Shown piece after piece: positions 17,654-25,985 of a stretch of DNA of 64,000 nucleotides. Positions within the stretch are counted from its first letter, which is position 1; each line of letters begins with the position of its first letter. Where the stretch lies: positions 186,001 through 250,000 of the forward strand of contig NZ_NRGW01000001.1 of the NCBI RefSeq assembly GCF_002332255.1. The letters are read 5' to 3'. Made by a program: the position numbers and the translations under genes. The notes under the pieces are model-generated. The model was not told the origin of the DNA. It saw nothing but the letters and a program-made list of their open reading frames with translations, and made no database searches. The stretch comes from Halomonas sp. JB37. GTDB taxonomy: Bacteria > Pseudomonadota > Gammaproteobacteria > Pseudomonadales > Halomonadaceae.

Positions 17654-18831
17654 TGTCTTCTCAGATGCCACCTTGTCGCCTCCTGCCACCGGCCCTGGTC
17701 TGTTCGATCGGTGATGACCTGACAACCATTGCCAACGCCCTTCTCACTGGCCGTCGAGGGCTTGAGTATGACGACGTGTTTACCCCCGGGCGGCCTTTAC
17801 CGTTAGGCCGAGTAACGACCTCTCTACCCGCTGCCCAGACGCTGCCGCCAGCGCACCGCTCGCGCAATAACCAGCTGCTGGCCGCCGCCCTTGAGCAGCT
17901 AGCACCGACGCTTGAAGCTTTTCGCATGCGTTGCCCGGATGCCCGTATCGGCGTGGTGCTTGGCACCAGCACCTCGGGCATTGGCGAAACCGAAACAGCA
18001 TTGGCTGAGCGTCTACGCGAAGGCCACTGGCCCGACGATTTCCATTACCAGCGCCATGAAATAGGCTCGCCGGCCCGCTTCGTTGCCGAGCGACTTGGCC
18101 TTGATGGGCCAGCCTATACGCTCTCTACCGCCTGTACGTCGAGTGCGCGCGCGCTGGCCAGCGCCAAACGCTTGCTGGCAAGTAGGGTTTGCGACGCAGT
18201 CATCGCCGGTGGTGCCGACAGCCTTTGCGGGCTGACCATCAATGGGTTTGCCTCGCTGGAAGCGCTTAGCGATCGCCCTTGCCAGCCCTTCTCGGCCCAG
18301 CGTGACGGTATCAATCTTGGGGAAGCTGCGGCGCTGTTTCTGGTAACGGCTGAAACCGGCGGCATTCAGCTCAGTGGCTACGGTGAAAGCAGCGATGCTC
18401 ACCATATTTCAGCGCCCCGGCCCGATGGTCAGGGGGCCATTCTGGCGATGCAAGCGGCGCTTGACATGGCGCAGCTGCCCGCCACAGCCATTGATTATCT
18501 CAACCTGCACGGCACCGCCACGCGCCAGAACGACAGCATGGAAGCCAGGGCTGTTGCTCACCTGTTCGGCAATACCTTGCCATGTAGTTCAACCAAGACC
18601 TTGACCGGACATACGCTAGGCGCCTGCGGCGCTCTCGAAGCAGCTTTTTGCTGGCTGGCGCTCAATGGAGGCCGCCTGCCGCCTCAGGTTCACGATAGTG
18701 ACGTCGACCCTGAACTCCCGTTACTGAATTACGCCAAGGCGACGACGCACCACGGACGCCGCGCGATCAGCAATGCCTTCGCGTTTGGGGGTAACAATAT
18801 CGCCTTGTTGTTGGAACGTTGTAATGAATGA
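17638..18831 (+). CDS. beta-ketoacyl-ACP synthase, partner of the chain-length factor (ApeO type)
   Basis: A 397-residue FabF/FabB-fold ketosynthase with an intact Cys-His-His triad: C166 in TACTSSA, H291 in HGTATRQND, H325 in GHTLGACG. It condenses malonyl-ACP with the growing aryl chain. In the E. coli and Xenorhabdus systems the ketosynthase in this position forms the active heterodimer with the half-size factor (here 5084-5752). Either the ATG at 17638 (inside the lipoprotein gene) or the one at 17653 (TGATG) could be used; the first has a slightly better upstream purine run. Overlaps the dehydratase gene. Confidence 0.9.
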   Translation: MFNSLMSSQMPPCRLLPPALVCSIGDDLTTIANALLTGRRGLEYDDVFTPGRPLPLGRVTTSLPAAQTLPPAHRSRNNQLLAAALEQLAPTLEAFRMRCPDARIGVVLGTSTSGIGETETALAERLREGHWPDDFHYQRHEIGSPARFVAERLGLDGPAYTLSTACTSSARALASAKRLLASRVCDAVIAGGADSLCGLTINGFASLEALSDRPCQPFSAQRDGINLGEAAALFLVTAETGGIQLSGYGESSDAHHISAPRPDGQGAILAMQAALDMAQLPATAIDYLNLHGTATRQNDSMEARAVAHLFGNTLPCSSTKTLTGHTLGACGALEAAFCWLALNGGRLPPQVHDSDVDPELPLLNYAKATTHHGRRAISNAFAFGGNNIALLLERCNE

Positions 18832-19318
18832 TTCACAGATGCCCGCAGGGCTTGATCTGCCCTGCGATATCGCGCCGTACGTGCCACACCGCCTGGGCAT
18901 GTGTCTTCTGAACACGCTACTGGCCGTGGGTGATGAGCACCTCTATGCCCGTGTGGTACCACAACGCGACGACCTGTTTGCCACGCCAGACGGTATTCCC
19001 GGCTGGGTCGGATTAGAGTGGCTTGCTCAGGCCGTTGCAGCGTGGGCGGGCGTGCAATCCGTGATGTCAGGCGATCCGCCGAAAATTGGCTTTCTACTCG
19101 GCACACGCCGCTATCAGTGCCAACAGCCGTTTTTCCCATTCGATCAGCCGATACGCATCGAAGTGGAACTCGCTTTTCGCGCGGATAATGGCCTGGGCGC
19201 GTTTCAGGGGCGCTTGCTGAATGCCCAGCAGCAGCAGGTCGCTAACGCCACACTCAACGTGTTCCAGCCCGATACGCAGCAAGCGCTGGAAATGATGCAA
19301 CAAGGGAGCACCCAATGA
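18824..19318 (+). CDS. 3-hydroxyacyl-ACP dehydratase, FabA/hotdog type (ApeP type)
   Basis: A 164-residue hotdog protein. The conserved VPHRLGMCLL block near the N-terminus and GWVGLEWLAQAVAAW match the dehydratases found between ApeO and ApeQ in reference clusters. It would remove water from the 3-hydroxyacyl-ACP to create each trans double bond, together with or alternating with the dehydratase domain fused to the ligase. The ATG at 18824 overlaps the ketosynthase stop, with GGAA upstream. Confidence 0.85.
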   Translation: MNDSQMPAGLDLPCDIAPYVPHRLGMCLLNTLLAVGDEHLYARVVPQRDDLFATPDGIPGWVGLEWLAQAVAAWAGVQSVMSGDPPKIGFLLGTRRYQCQQPFFPFDQPIRIEVELAFRADNGLGAFQGRLLNAQQQQVANATLNVFQPDTQQALEMMQQGSTQ

Positions 19319-20040
19319 CGAACACCGTCCTGGTTACCGGTTCAAGCCGCGGTATCGGGCAAGCCATCGCCTTGCGCCTGGCGCGGGATGGCTTCGATAT
19401 CGTCGTGCATTGCCGCCAGCGTCAGGCAGATGCGGAAGCCGTCGCAAGCCAAGTTCGTGAACTGGGCCGCAATGCCCGCGTACTGTGCTTTGATGTTGCC
19501 GACAGGGCAGCGGCGGCGCATGCACTGGACGCAGATATCGAAGCGCATGGTGCCTATTACGGAGTGGTGTGCAATGCGGGCATTACCGCCGACGGCGCCT
19601 TCCCCGCGCTCTCTGATGAGGATTGGGACAGCGTGATCCACACCAACCTCGACGGTTTCTATAACGTTGTGAAACCTCTCGTCATGCCGATGATTCGCCG
19701 CCGAGCACCCGGCCGCATCGTCGTGATGTCCTCGGTTTCAGGCATGATGGGCAACCGTGGCCAGGTCAACTACAGCGCCGCCAAGGCTGGGCTGATCGGG
19801 GCCATGAAAGCCCTGGCCGTGGAACTCGCGAAACGCCGCATTACGGTTAACTGCGTCGCCCCTGGGTTGATCGATACCGATATGACCGACGACCTAGTAA
19901 AAGAGGAAGCGCTCAAGTTGATCCCCATGTGCCGCACCGGCACCAGCGATGAAGTCGCGGCCACAGTGGGCTTTCTATGCTCCGAGGACGCGGGCTATAT
20001 CACGCGGCAGGTGTTCGCTGTGAATGGAGGAATGTGCTGA
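19315..20040 (+). CDS. 3-oxoacyl-ACP reductase, FabG family (ApeQ type)
   Basis: A 241-residue short-chain dehydrogenase. NADP-binding TGSSRGIG is at residues 7-14, NAG lies in the core, and the catalytic pair is Y153 and K157 in NYSAAKAG. It reduces the 3-oxo group after each condensation. The C-terminal VNGGMC matches FabG proteins. Coupled by ATGA to the dehydratase and by TGATG to the second ketosynthase. Confidence 0.92.
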   Translation: MTNTVLVTGSSRGIGQAIALRLARDGFDIVVHCRQRQADAEAVASQVRELGRNARVLCFDVADRAAAAHALDADIEAHGAYYGVVCNAGITADGAFPALSDEDWDSVIHTNLDGFYNVVKPLVMPMIRRRAPGRIVVMSSVSGMMGNRGQVNYSAAKAGLIGAMKALAVELAKRRITVNCVAPGLIDTDMTDDLVKEEALKLIPMCRTGTSDEVAATVGFLCSEDAGYITRQVFAVNGGMC

Positions 20041-21299
20041 TGTCAGGCAATGCATTACGTCAGGACGGGCTGGGGCGTCGAGTGGTAGTGACCGGCATGG
20101 CCGGTTTCTCGCCTATCGGCAACGACTGGCCAAGCATTCAGGCGCGCCTTGAGCGCTTGCAAAACGGCGTTATCCACATGGATGACTGGGAATGCTATGA
20201 CGGCCTCAATACGCGCCTGGGGGCGCCTGTGCGCGACTTTACGCTGCCCCCTCACTATCACCGCCGCGCTCTTCGCAGCATGGGCCGAGGCGCACAGATG
20301 GCCACACGGGCCAGTGAGCTAGCCCTGGAAGACGCAGGCCTGCTGGATACGCCGCTATTAGGTAGCGGCCAGATGGGGATCGCTTACGGCGCCTCCGCAG
20401 GAGAGCCCGATGCCATTGCCGACTTTGGCAATATGCTGATTAATAAATCGACCGATGGCTTGAACGCCAACTCCTATATTCGCATGATGGCCCACACCGC
20501 ACCGGTTAATATTGGTGTTTTTCTTGGGGTTCGCGGGCGGATCTATACCACCTCAAGTGCCTGCACGTCTGGCAGCCAAGGCATCGGTTACGCTTACGAA
20601 GCCATCCGCTTTGGACGCCAGACTGCCATGATTGCAGGGGGTTGCGAGGAGCTTTCGGCTTCCGAGGCGGCGGTCTTTGATACGCTGTTTGCCACCAGCA
20701 CGCTCAATGACGCACCCCACACCTCGCCGCGCCCCTTTGATGCCGAGCGCGATGGTCTCGTAATCGGTGAAGGGGCAGGCACGCTGATCCTTGAGGAGCT
20801 AGAGCACGCCCAGGCACGGGGAGCCACCATTCACGCCGAGCTTGTTGGCTTTGGCACCAATAGCGATGGCCGCCACGTCACCCAGCCGGATGCCAACGTT
20901 ATGGAACAGGCGATTCGCCAAGCACTGGCGGATGCAGGTTTGCAGTCCGAGCAGATTGGTTATGTCAGTGCCCATGGCACGGCCACCGAGCGGGGCGATA
21001 TTGCAGAGAGCCATGCGACACACGCTGTGTTCGGCTCAAACCTGCCCATTAGTGCTTTCAAAAGCTTTACCGGCCACACGCTGGGCGCCTGCGGTGCGCT
21101 GGAAGCCTGGGTCGCCATTAAGATGATGCAAGAAGGCTGGTTTCACGGCACCGCCAATCTTGATCGTCTTGATGACGCCTGTGCAGAACTCGACTATTTG
21201 AACGGCCCAGGACGCCACATTGAGTGTGACTATGTCATGAGCAACAACTTCGCTTTTGGAGGTATCAACACCTCGTTGATCTTCCGCCGCTGGCACTGA
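20040..21299 (+). CDS. second beta-ketoacyl-ACP synthase (ApeR type)
   Basis: A 419-residue ketosynthase with a full catalytic set: C175 in SSACTSGS, HGTATERGD and GHTLGACGALEAW. It starts VVVTGMAGFSPIG, the normal FabB/FabF opening. The product is larger and more distant from FabF than the ApeO-type enzyme. In the reference systems the ApeR enzyme is not the main elongase and may start chains. I take the ATG at 20040 (TGATG with the reductase stop). Codons further upstream lie inside the reductase gene. Confidence 0.9.
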   Translation: MSGNALRQDGLGRRVVVTGMAGFSPIGNDWPSIQARLERLQNGVIHMDDWECYDGLNTRLGAPVRDFTLPPHYHRRALRSMGRGAQMATRASELALEDAGLLDTPLLGSGQMGIAYGASAGEPDAIADFGNMLINKSTDGLNANSYIRMMAHTAPVNIGVFLGVRGRIYTTSSACTSGSQGIGYAYEAIRFGRQTAMIAGGCEELSASEAAVFDTLFATSTLNDAPHTSPRPFDAERDGLVIGEGAGTLILEELEHAQARGATIHAELVGFGTNSDGRHVTQPDANVMEQAIRQALADAGLQSEQIGYVSAHGTATERGDIAESHATHAVFGSNLPISAFKSFTGHTLGACGALEAWVAIKMMQEGWFHGTANLDRLDDACAELDYLNGPGRHIECDYVMSNNFAFGGINTSLIFRRWH

Positions 21300-21373
21300 T
21301 ACCGCTTACGGCTCAGTGCCACTCTCGTTGCCTGATATCAGGCACTACCTACCCAGCAAGAAGGAACGCTAAA

Positions 21374-21823
21374 ATGAGCCGAGGAATGATGTTATTGGGG
21401 GTGCTGCTAGGCGCTCTACTAGTGAGCACGACGAGCCACGCTCGCGATACGACACACATGCTCTCCATTGAAGAAGCCATGAGCACGCCAGACGCGAGAG
21501 CACGGCTCGATTCCAATATTCAATTCATCTTTGGCGACGCCCCGCACGGCGAGATTACCGCCGAGCATGGCCCTGCCGTCACGAATAAAAAGACCAACGC
21601 CTTCAATAAGTCTGATGTAGAAGCCTGCCAGTGGGTCATGCTCTCGGCACTCCTCAGCTTGCAAGAGCGCGTCAGAGCGGAAGGCGGTAATGCGGTTGTC
21701 AACATTGAAAGCTTCTATGACCGCCGCACGATGTCATCGGCCACTGAGTACGAATGCCATGCGGGCGCCATCATGGCCGGTGTCGTACTGCGGGGTGAGG
21801 TTGTCACGCTAGCCGACGAATGA
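21374..21823 (+). CDS. exported protein of unknown function, conserved in pigment clusters
   Basis: A 149-residue protein with a clear signal peptide (about residues 1-24, cut near SHA-RD). The mature part includes GAPHGEITAEHG-like and AEGGNAVVNIESFYD segments. Proteins of this kind are found at the end of aryl-polyene clusters and are often mislabelled excinuclease ATPase subunits; nothing here supports DNA binding or ATP hydrolysis. Two cysteines could form a disulfide. It is preceded by AGAAGGAA and a 74-base gap, the only real gap in the cluster, and overlaps the next gene by ATGA. The function is unknown. Confidence 0.7.
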   Translation: MSRGMMLLGVLLGALLVSTTSHARDTTHMLSIEEAMSTPDARARLDSNIQFIFGDAPHGEITAEHGPAVTNKKTNAFNKSDVEACQWVMLSALLSLQERVRAEGGNAVVNIESFYDRRTMSSATEYECHAGAIMAGVVLRGEVVTLADE

Positions 21824-22410
21824 CCGCGTATTTAGACATTCTTTTGATTCAAGCCCCCGTTCACAGCAGTGGGGCTTGCTTATCGGCGCTGGGCAGAGGG
21901 CTTCTCTCAACGCTTGCCGACGCCCGCGGCTACCACTGCCCTGTTAGTGGGTGGTCTCCTAGAGGCGGCGGCGCGCCGTGGCACCCAGCACTTCCGCTGC
22001 CCTGGAAAGCGTGTCTCTCCCACCGCGATGGCCGCGTTATCGCGGGTATTGCCACGTCACCTGTTGGCATTGACATGGAACATACTCGTCTGCGGCATGA
22101 AAAGCGCTTACCCAAGCTAGTGGCGTGCCTGCCTGAGGCCGATGTGCGTCGCAGAATACATCAATCACCTAAGCCTTTAGATGCTTTCTACCGCGCGTGG
22201 ACATTACATGAAGCCTTGTTCAAGCTGGATAGCCTTTCTGGTACTCCTTCTAGCCATGTATTGAGCACCCGCCTTGAGCGGCTAGCCCCAGGGGGCGATA
22301 TTCATGCCTGGCAATGGCAGCAACAAGGCTGGACCATCAGCCTCTGCACACAGTCGACTTCGCTTGAAATTCGCACCCTTCCCAATATTCCATTTATGAA
22401 ACTCTGCTAA
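21820..22410 (+). CDS. 4'-phosphopantetheinyl transferase
   Basis: A 196-residue Sfp/AcpT-type enzyme that converts apo-ACP to holo-ACP using coenzyme A. VGIDMEHTR supplies the Mg-binding aspartate and glutamate, and AWTLHEALFK is the second signature. The usual lysine in W-x-x-K-E-A is a histidine here; the glutamate and the last lysine are kept. As the last cluster gene, it should activate the two cluster ACPs. Coupled by ATGA to the gene before. No clear terminator follows. Confidence 0.88.
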   Translation: MTAYLDILLIQAPVHSSGACLSALGRGLLSTLADARGYHCPVSGWSPRGGGAPWHPALPLPWKACLSHRDGRVIAGIATSPVGIDMEHTRLRHEKRLPKLVACLPEADVRRRIHQSPKPLDAFYRAWTLHEALFKLDSLSGTPSSHVLSTRLERLAPGGDIHAWQWQQQGWTISLCTQSTSLEIRTLPNIPFMKLC

Positions 22411-22558
22411 CTGATGCGTCGCCGCTTAACCCTCACCATCCATTACCTCCTGGCACAAAATAGTAGCTTGCTAACGACAGTGCTATCATCAACAGGCTTT
22501 GTAGATTCCATTTTATCCAGAGAAACCGACTATTAGCTCATTAACGCATATTAAAGCC

Positions 22559-23704
22559 GTGCTGCTGTTTGCCAGCACCATGACGGTGATGTCGGGCGCC
22601 ATCATTGCGCCGGCGCTACCGGGTATCAGCCGGCATTTTCCTGACCAGCCTCAGGTGTTGATCCAGCTAATTCTGACTATCCCTGCGCTGATGATTACGC
22701 TGTTTAGCCCGCTCATGGGCTATCTGGCCGATCGATTTGGGCGCAAGAAACTGCTGCTGATGATGCTGTTTATCTATGGTTTTGCAGGGGTTGCGGGCTT
22801 TTTTATCGACCGCGTAGATTTACTCCTAAGCTCACGGGCCTTCATGGGCATAGCCGTGGCAGGCATTCTCAGCATCAGCACTACGCTGGTGGGCGATTAT
22901 TTCGATGGCCACGAGCGCGTGCGCTTTCTGGGGCTGCAAAGTAGCTGCATGGCGCTGGGCGGGGTAGTGTTCATTAATCTGGGGGGAATACTTTCCGATT
23001 GGAGCTGGCGCGGGCCGTTTTTACTTTATCTAACCGGCGTTCTGCTGCTGCCATACGCATTGGCGGTACTTCAGGAGCCCAAAAACACTGGCATCACCAG
23101 CAGTGGTATAAGCGATGCGCCTGTCACCGTGGACTATTGGCGTACTGGGCTGGCTTATTTTATCGCCATGATAAGCATGATGATGTTTTACATGTTTCCC
23201 GCGCAACTGCCCTTTTTGCTTTCTCAGTCAGGCGAAATCAGCGGTTTACTAATTGGTATTGCGCTTTCCATGGCCGCTCTTACGGCCAGTATCGTTGCCT
23301 TTGGCTATGGTTACTACAAGCCCTTCTTATCGGTCATGACGATTTATATCTTAGGCTTCTTGCTGGCAGCCGCCGGATTTTTGGTGGTGGGATTAACCAC
23401 AAGCTATGCCATGGCGATCGTCGGTGCGGCTATTTCCGGCCTGGGGCTGGGCGCTTTTATGCCCAACACCACCACTTGGCTAATGCGCATTACACCTCAA
23501 AGGGTGCGCGGCCGAGTGTTTGGCGGCTTTACCTCGACCTTCTTTTTCGGGCAGTTTGTGTCGCCGGTCGTGGTCGCCCCCGCGTTGATTTGGCTCGATT
23601 CCTTGCGCAATGTTTACACCGCCATGGCGATACTTTGCTGCCTGTTAGCAGCCGCCCTGCTGATACTGAGCAACACCTATTTACGCGCCGACAGCCAGCT
23701 TTAG
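22559..23704 (+). CDS. MFS transporter (drug-efflux type)
   Basis: A major-facilitator protein of about 381 residues with 12 predicted hydrophobic segments. LADRFGRKKLL between helices 2 and 3 is the family's G-x-x-x-D-R-x-G-R-R/K-x loop. It resembles Bcr/CflA or AraJ-like efflux pumps; the substrate is unknown. The start is uncertain. GTG at 22559 and ATG at 22580 both lack a ribosome-binding site, while the frame stays open and protein-like back to about 22505 without a standard start codon. It could export cluster products or be unrelated. Confidence 0.8.
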   Translation: MLLFASTMTVMSGAIIAPALPGISRHFPDQPQVLIQLILTIPALMITLFSPLMGYLADRFGRKKLLLMMLFIYGFAGVAGFFIDRVDLLLSSRAFMGIAVAGILSISTTLVGDYFDGHERVRFLGLQSSCMALGGVVFINLGGILSDWSWRGPFLLYLTGVLLLPYALAVLQEPKNTGITSSGISDAPVTVDYWRTGLAYFIAMISMMMFYMFPAQLPFLLSQSGEISGLLIGIALSMAALTASIVAFGYGYYKPFLSVMTIYILGFLLAAAGFLVVGLTTSYAMAIVGAAISGLGLGAFMPNTTTWLMRITPQRVRGRVFGGFTSTFFFGQFVSPVVVAPALIWLDSLRNVYTAMAILCCLLAAALLILSNTYLRADSQL

Positions 23705-23725
23705 GCTGCGGCGCTTTAGCCCACG

Positions 23726-24508
23726 CTACGCTGGCGGATGAACCAGCCCCACCACGCTAACCAGCAGTAATACCCCACCCAGAATGCGAAAGAACAGGCC
23801 CGTATCCGCTTTAAGCATATAGCGGTGGGCCTTCTCGCCCAGAAGATGGCCAAGAAAAGCGCAGGGCAGCAGCCATAGTTGATGGATTAGCTGAAGATCT
23901 ACGCCTGCAATCAGGAACGAGACCATCTTGATGACTACCAGGATAAACCACAGCACAAACATGGTATCCCGCAGCTGCTCTTTGGCCACATGCGTGGCGA
24001 ACACCGCCACAATCAGCGGTGCACCAATCAACGAGGTGCCGCTGACGTACCCACCGAGCGCCAGCAGTACGTAATCAACGTATTTATTTTTGCTTTTGAA
24101 CGGTTTGTTTAGCAAATAGCCAATGGCATAGATAATCACAATGCCGAAAATAATACTGGTCATCACCTTCGCGGGTAGCGTCAGCAGCCCTATCACGCCA
24201 ATAAGCTTAGGGATGATCATGATTTTCAAGGCTTTGAAAAGATAGCCCCAGTCAATATTGCTCTCTGCGCTTGAAGCCCCCAGCCCTTCTTTTTGCAGTT
24301 GGCGGTGCCCACTCCACGCAATCCAGCTGGAAAAAATCATCAGATGAATAGCGATAATCGGCAGAAAGACGAGTGGCTCGTTCACCACTAACAGCAAAAA
24401 TGGTAGCGCCAGCACCGCACCGCCAAAACCCAGGCTGGTTCTAACAAAGCCGCTCCAGGCGAAAATCAACCCGATAAGAAGATACTGGTACCAGAATAAA
24501 TCGGTCAT
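23726..24508 (-). CDS. TauE/SafE-family membrane permease
   Basis: A 260-residue integral membrane protein with about eight helices. GFGGAVLALPFLLLV in the first third is the TauE/SafE hallmark, repeated more weakly as SGTSLIGAPLIVAVF. Family members export sulfite, sulfoacetate or other small anions. The substrate cannot be told. It converges with the MFS gene (21 bases apart). Confidence 0.85.
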   Translation of the reverse strand: MTDLFWYQYLLIGLIFAWSGFVRTSLGFGGAVLALPFLLLVVNEPLVFLPIIAIHLMIFSSWIAWSGHRQLQKEGLGASSAESNIDWGYLFKALKIMIIPKLIGVIGLLTLPAKVMTSIIFGIVIIYAIGYLLNKPFKSKNKYVDYVLLALGGYVSGTSLIGAPLIVAVFATHVAKEQLRDTMFVLWFILVVIKMVSFLIAGVDLQLIHQLWLLPCAFLGHLLGEKAHRYMLKADTGLFFRILGGVLLLVSVVGLVHPPA

Positions 24509-24861
24509 TGGCTCGCTTACTGGTCTTTATAAGTGAAAGTAATTGCCCAACGCACACGCTTTGCAGTCGTGTATGCAAGCGAGCGTGAGCAAAAAAGTGG
24601 CTTTACAACCTTGCACAAGAGGCCTTGCCTGAACCTTCTCAGGTCATAAAGCAGCCCAATCCTCAGCCCTTTAAAGATTAAAGAAAACAAAACAAAAATA
24701 ACAACTCTTATCGTCACATCCTTTGCTATCTTGAAAATGTATGAGGGCGTCAATACGACCAACCACGAATACGGCTTATTTCAACGGACGACAGGTCGCT
24801 GCCCACCAGCGCCGACTTGCTGAAGGGCACCTTAGTAAGTGCTCGATAAAAGGAGTAGACC
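24509..24861. other. intergenic region between TauE-like and coiled-coil membrane genes
   Basis: About 353 AT-rich bases between divergent genes. An 81-codon minus-strand frame at 24517-24762 has no ribosome-binding site and no recognisable family. TTGAAA (24731-24736), 17 bases, TACGAC (24754-24759) is a weak candidate promoter for the downstream gene. I see nothing else. Confidence 0.4.
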
Positions 24862-25908
24862 ATGCCAGAGACCACTATTGGATCGTTTCGCGAGTCAATC
24901 GACCGCGTGTCATGGGGAAGTGTCATTGCTGGCGTTGTGACCGTCCTCGCCCTTTCTGCTCTGCTATCACTCCTTGGGACGGCGATCGGCTCTAGCGTGA
25001 TTGACCCGATGTCCGACAACCCCTTTGATGGGCTGGGTACTGCCTTTGGCATTTCTTCTGCCGTTTTCTTGATCGTAAGCTTTGCCGCAGGTGGTTTTGT
25101 GGCTGGCCGCTTGGCCAATAGTAACGGCTTCATACACGGATTTTTGAGCTGGGCAACCGCAACCATTCTGTCGTTAGCGCTGATTAGCTTCGCTGCTGGC
25201 CAAGTAGCATCGAGTGGCGCTAGCGCTATTGGCTCGATTTTATCAGGCGCCGGTCAGGTGACGGGGAGTGTTGCGCAAGGTATCGGCAGTGCAACATCGT
25301 CACTGGGCGAACAGCTGAGCGAGAATTTCGACTTCGATCCAGGCACTGATTCACCGCTGGATGACCAGAATATTCGTAATCAGGTTAACCAGATACTGCG
25401 CGACACCGGCGCTGAGTCACTGCAGCCAGAGCACCTACGTAACCAAGCGCAAGATGCTGTCGGCGATATTCAAACAGCCGTTAGGAGCCTTGCCAATAAC
25501 CCTATGGAGTACGAAGCCATCCTCAATGAGCTGCTTGAAAAACAGCGCGCTCGGCTTGAAAACATCCAGCAGGACGTAGATCGCGATGCACTGGTCAATG
25601 CCCTAACAAGCAACACGGATATGACCCAGCCCGAAGCTGAAAACTTCGTCGATGAGTCCATGGCGCGTCTTGATTCAGGTATTAATGAACTTGAGCGTCA
25701 AATCGACCGCTTAGAATCCCGCATTCAGCAGGCTCAAGAAGAACTTGCGCAGGCAGAGCAATCGCTGCGTGAAACTGCCGAAAACGCCGCCGAGAACATC
25801 CGCAACTCTGCTCTGATGATCTTCATTGCCATGATTATCGCAGCACTGATCAGCAGCGCTGCCGGTTTTGCGGGTAGCAAAACGCAAACTAAGCGCCGCA
25901 TCGCTTAA
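24862..25908 (+). CDS. membrane protein with periplasmic or cytoplasmic coiled coil, unknown function
   Basis: A 348-residue protein I do not recognise by name. Two to three hydrophobic helices cover about residues 20-125, of which SVIAGVVTVLALSALLSLLG is the first. A glycine/serine-rich stretch and a charged region follow, then a long predicted coiled coil (about 265-315, heptad-rich and full of E, Q and R). One last helix lies near 318-340, before a basic tail. AAAAGGAG precedes the ATG. The SWGSVIAG opening is seen in a group of small bacterial membrane proteins of unknown function. It stands alone, with a strong hairpin after it. A role in envelope stress is possible but unproven. Confidence 0.65.
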   Translation: MPETTIGSFRESIDRVSWGSVIAGVVTVLALSALLSLLGTAIGSSVIDPMSDNPFDGLGTAFGISSAVFLIVSFAAGGFVAGRLANSNGFIHGFLSWATATILSLALISFAAGQVASSGASAIGSILSGAGQVTGSVAQGIGSATSSLGEQLSENFDFDPGTDSPLDDQNIRNQVNQILRDTGAESLQPEHLRNQAQDAVGDIQTAVRSLANNPMEYEAILNELLEKQRARLENIQQDVDRDALVNALTSNTDMTQPEAENFVDESMARLDSGINELERQIDRLESRIQQAQEELAQAEQSLRETAENAAENIRNSALMIFIAMIIAALISSAAGFAGSKTQTKRRIA

Positions 25909-25919
25909 GCTGCGCAAAA

Positions 25920-25955
25920 CGCCCGGCGATTGGGGTTAGCTCCAATCGCCGGGCG
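25920..25955. terminator. bidirectional hairpin terminator
   Basis: CGCCCGGCGATTGG and CCAATCGCCGGGCG form a perfect 14-bp stem with an 8-base loop, between two converging genes. T-runs are short on both sides, so it may rely on stem strength. Confidence 0.7.
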
Positions 25956-25985
25956 CTTAAATGTCATCCCGCCTTCTGCTAGTGC

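Noticed and set aside
17661..18405. Long minus-strand frames inside the ketosynthase gene
   Set aside because: They are antisense shadows in a GC-rich gene with clear catalytic motifs on the plus strand; the same holds for many such frames between 5 and 21 kb.
24517..24762. 81-codon minus-strand frame in an intergenic region
   Set aside because: No ribosome-binding site, no recognisable family, AT-rich noncoding-like composition.
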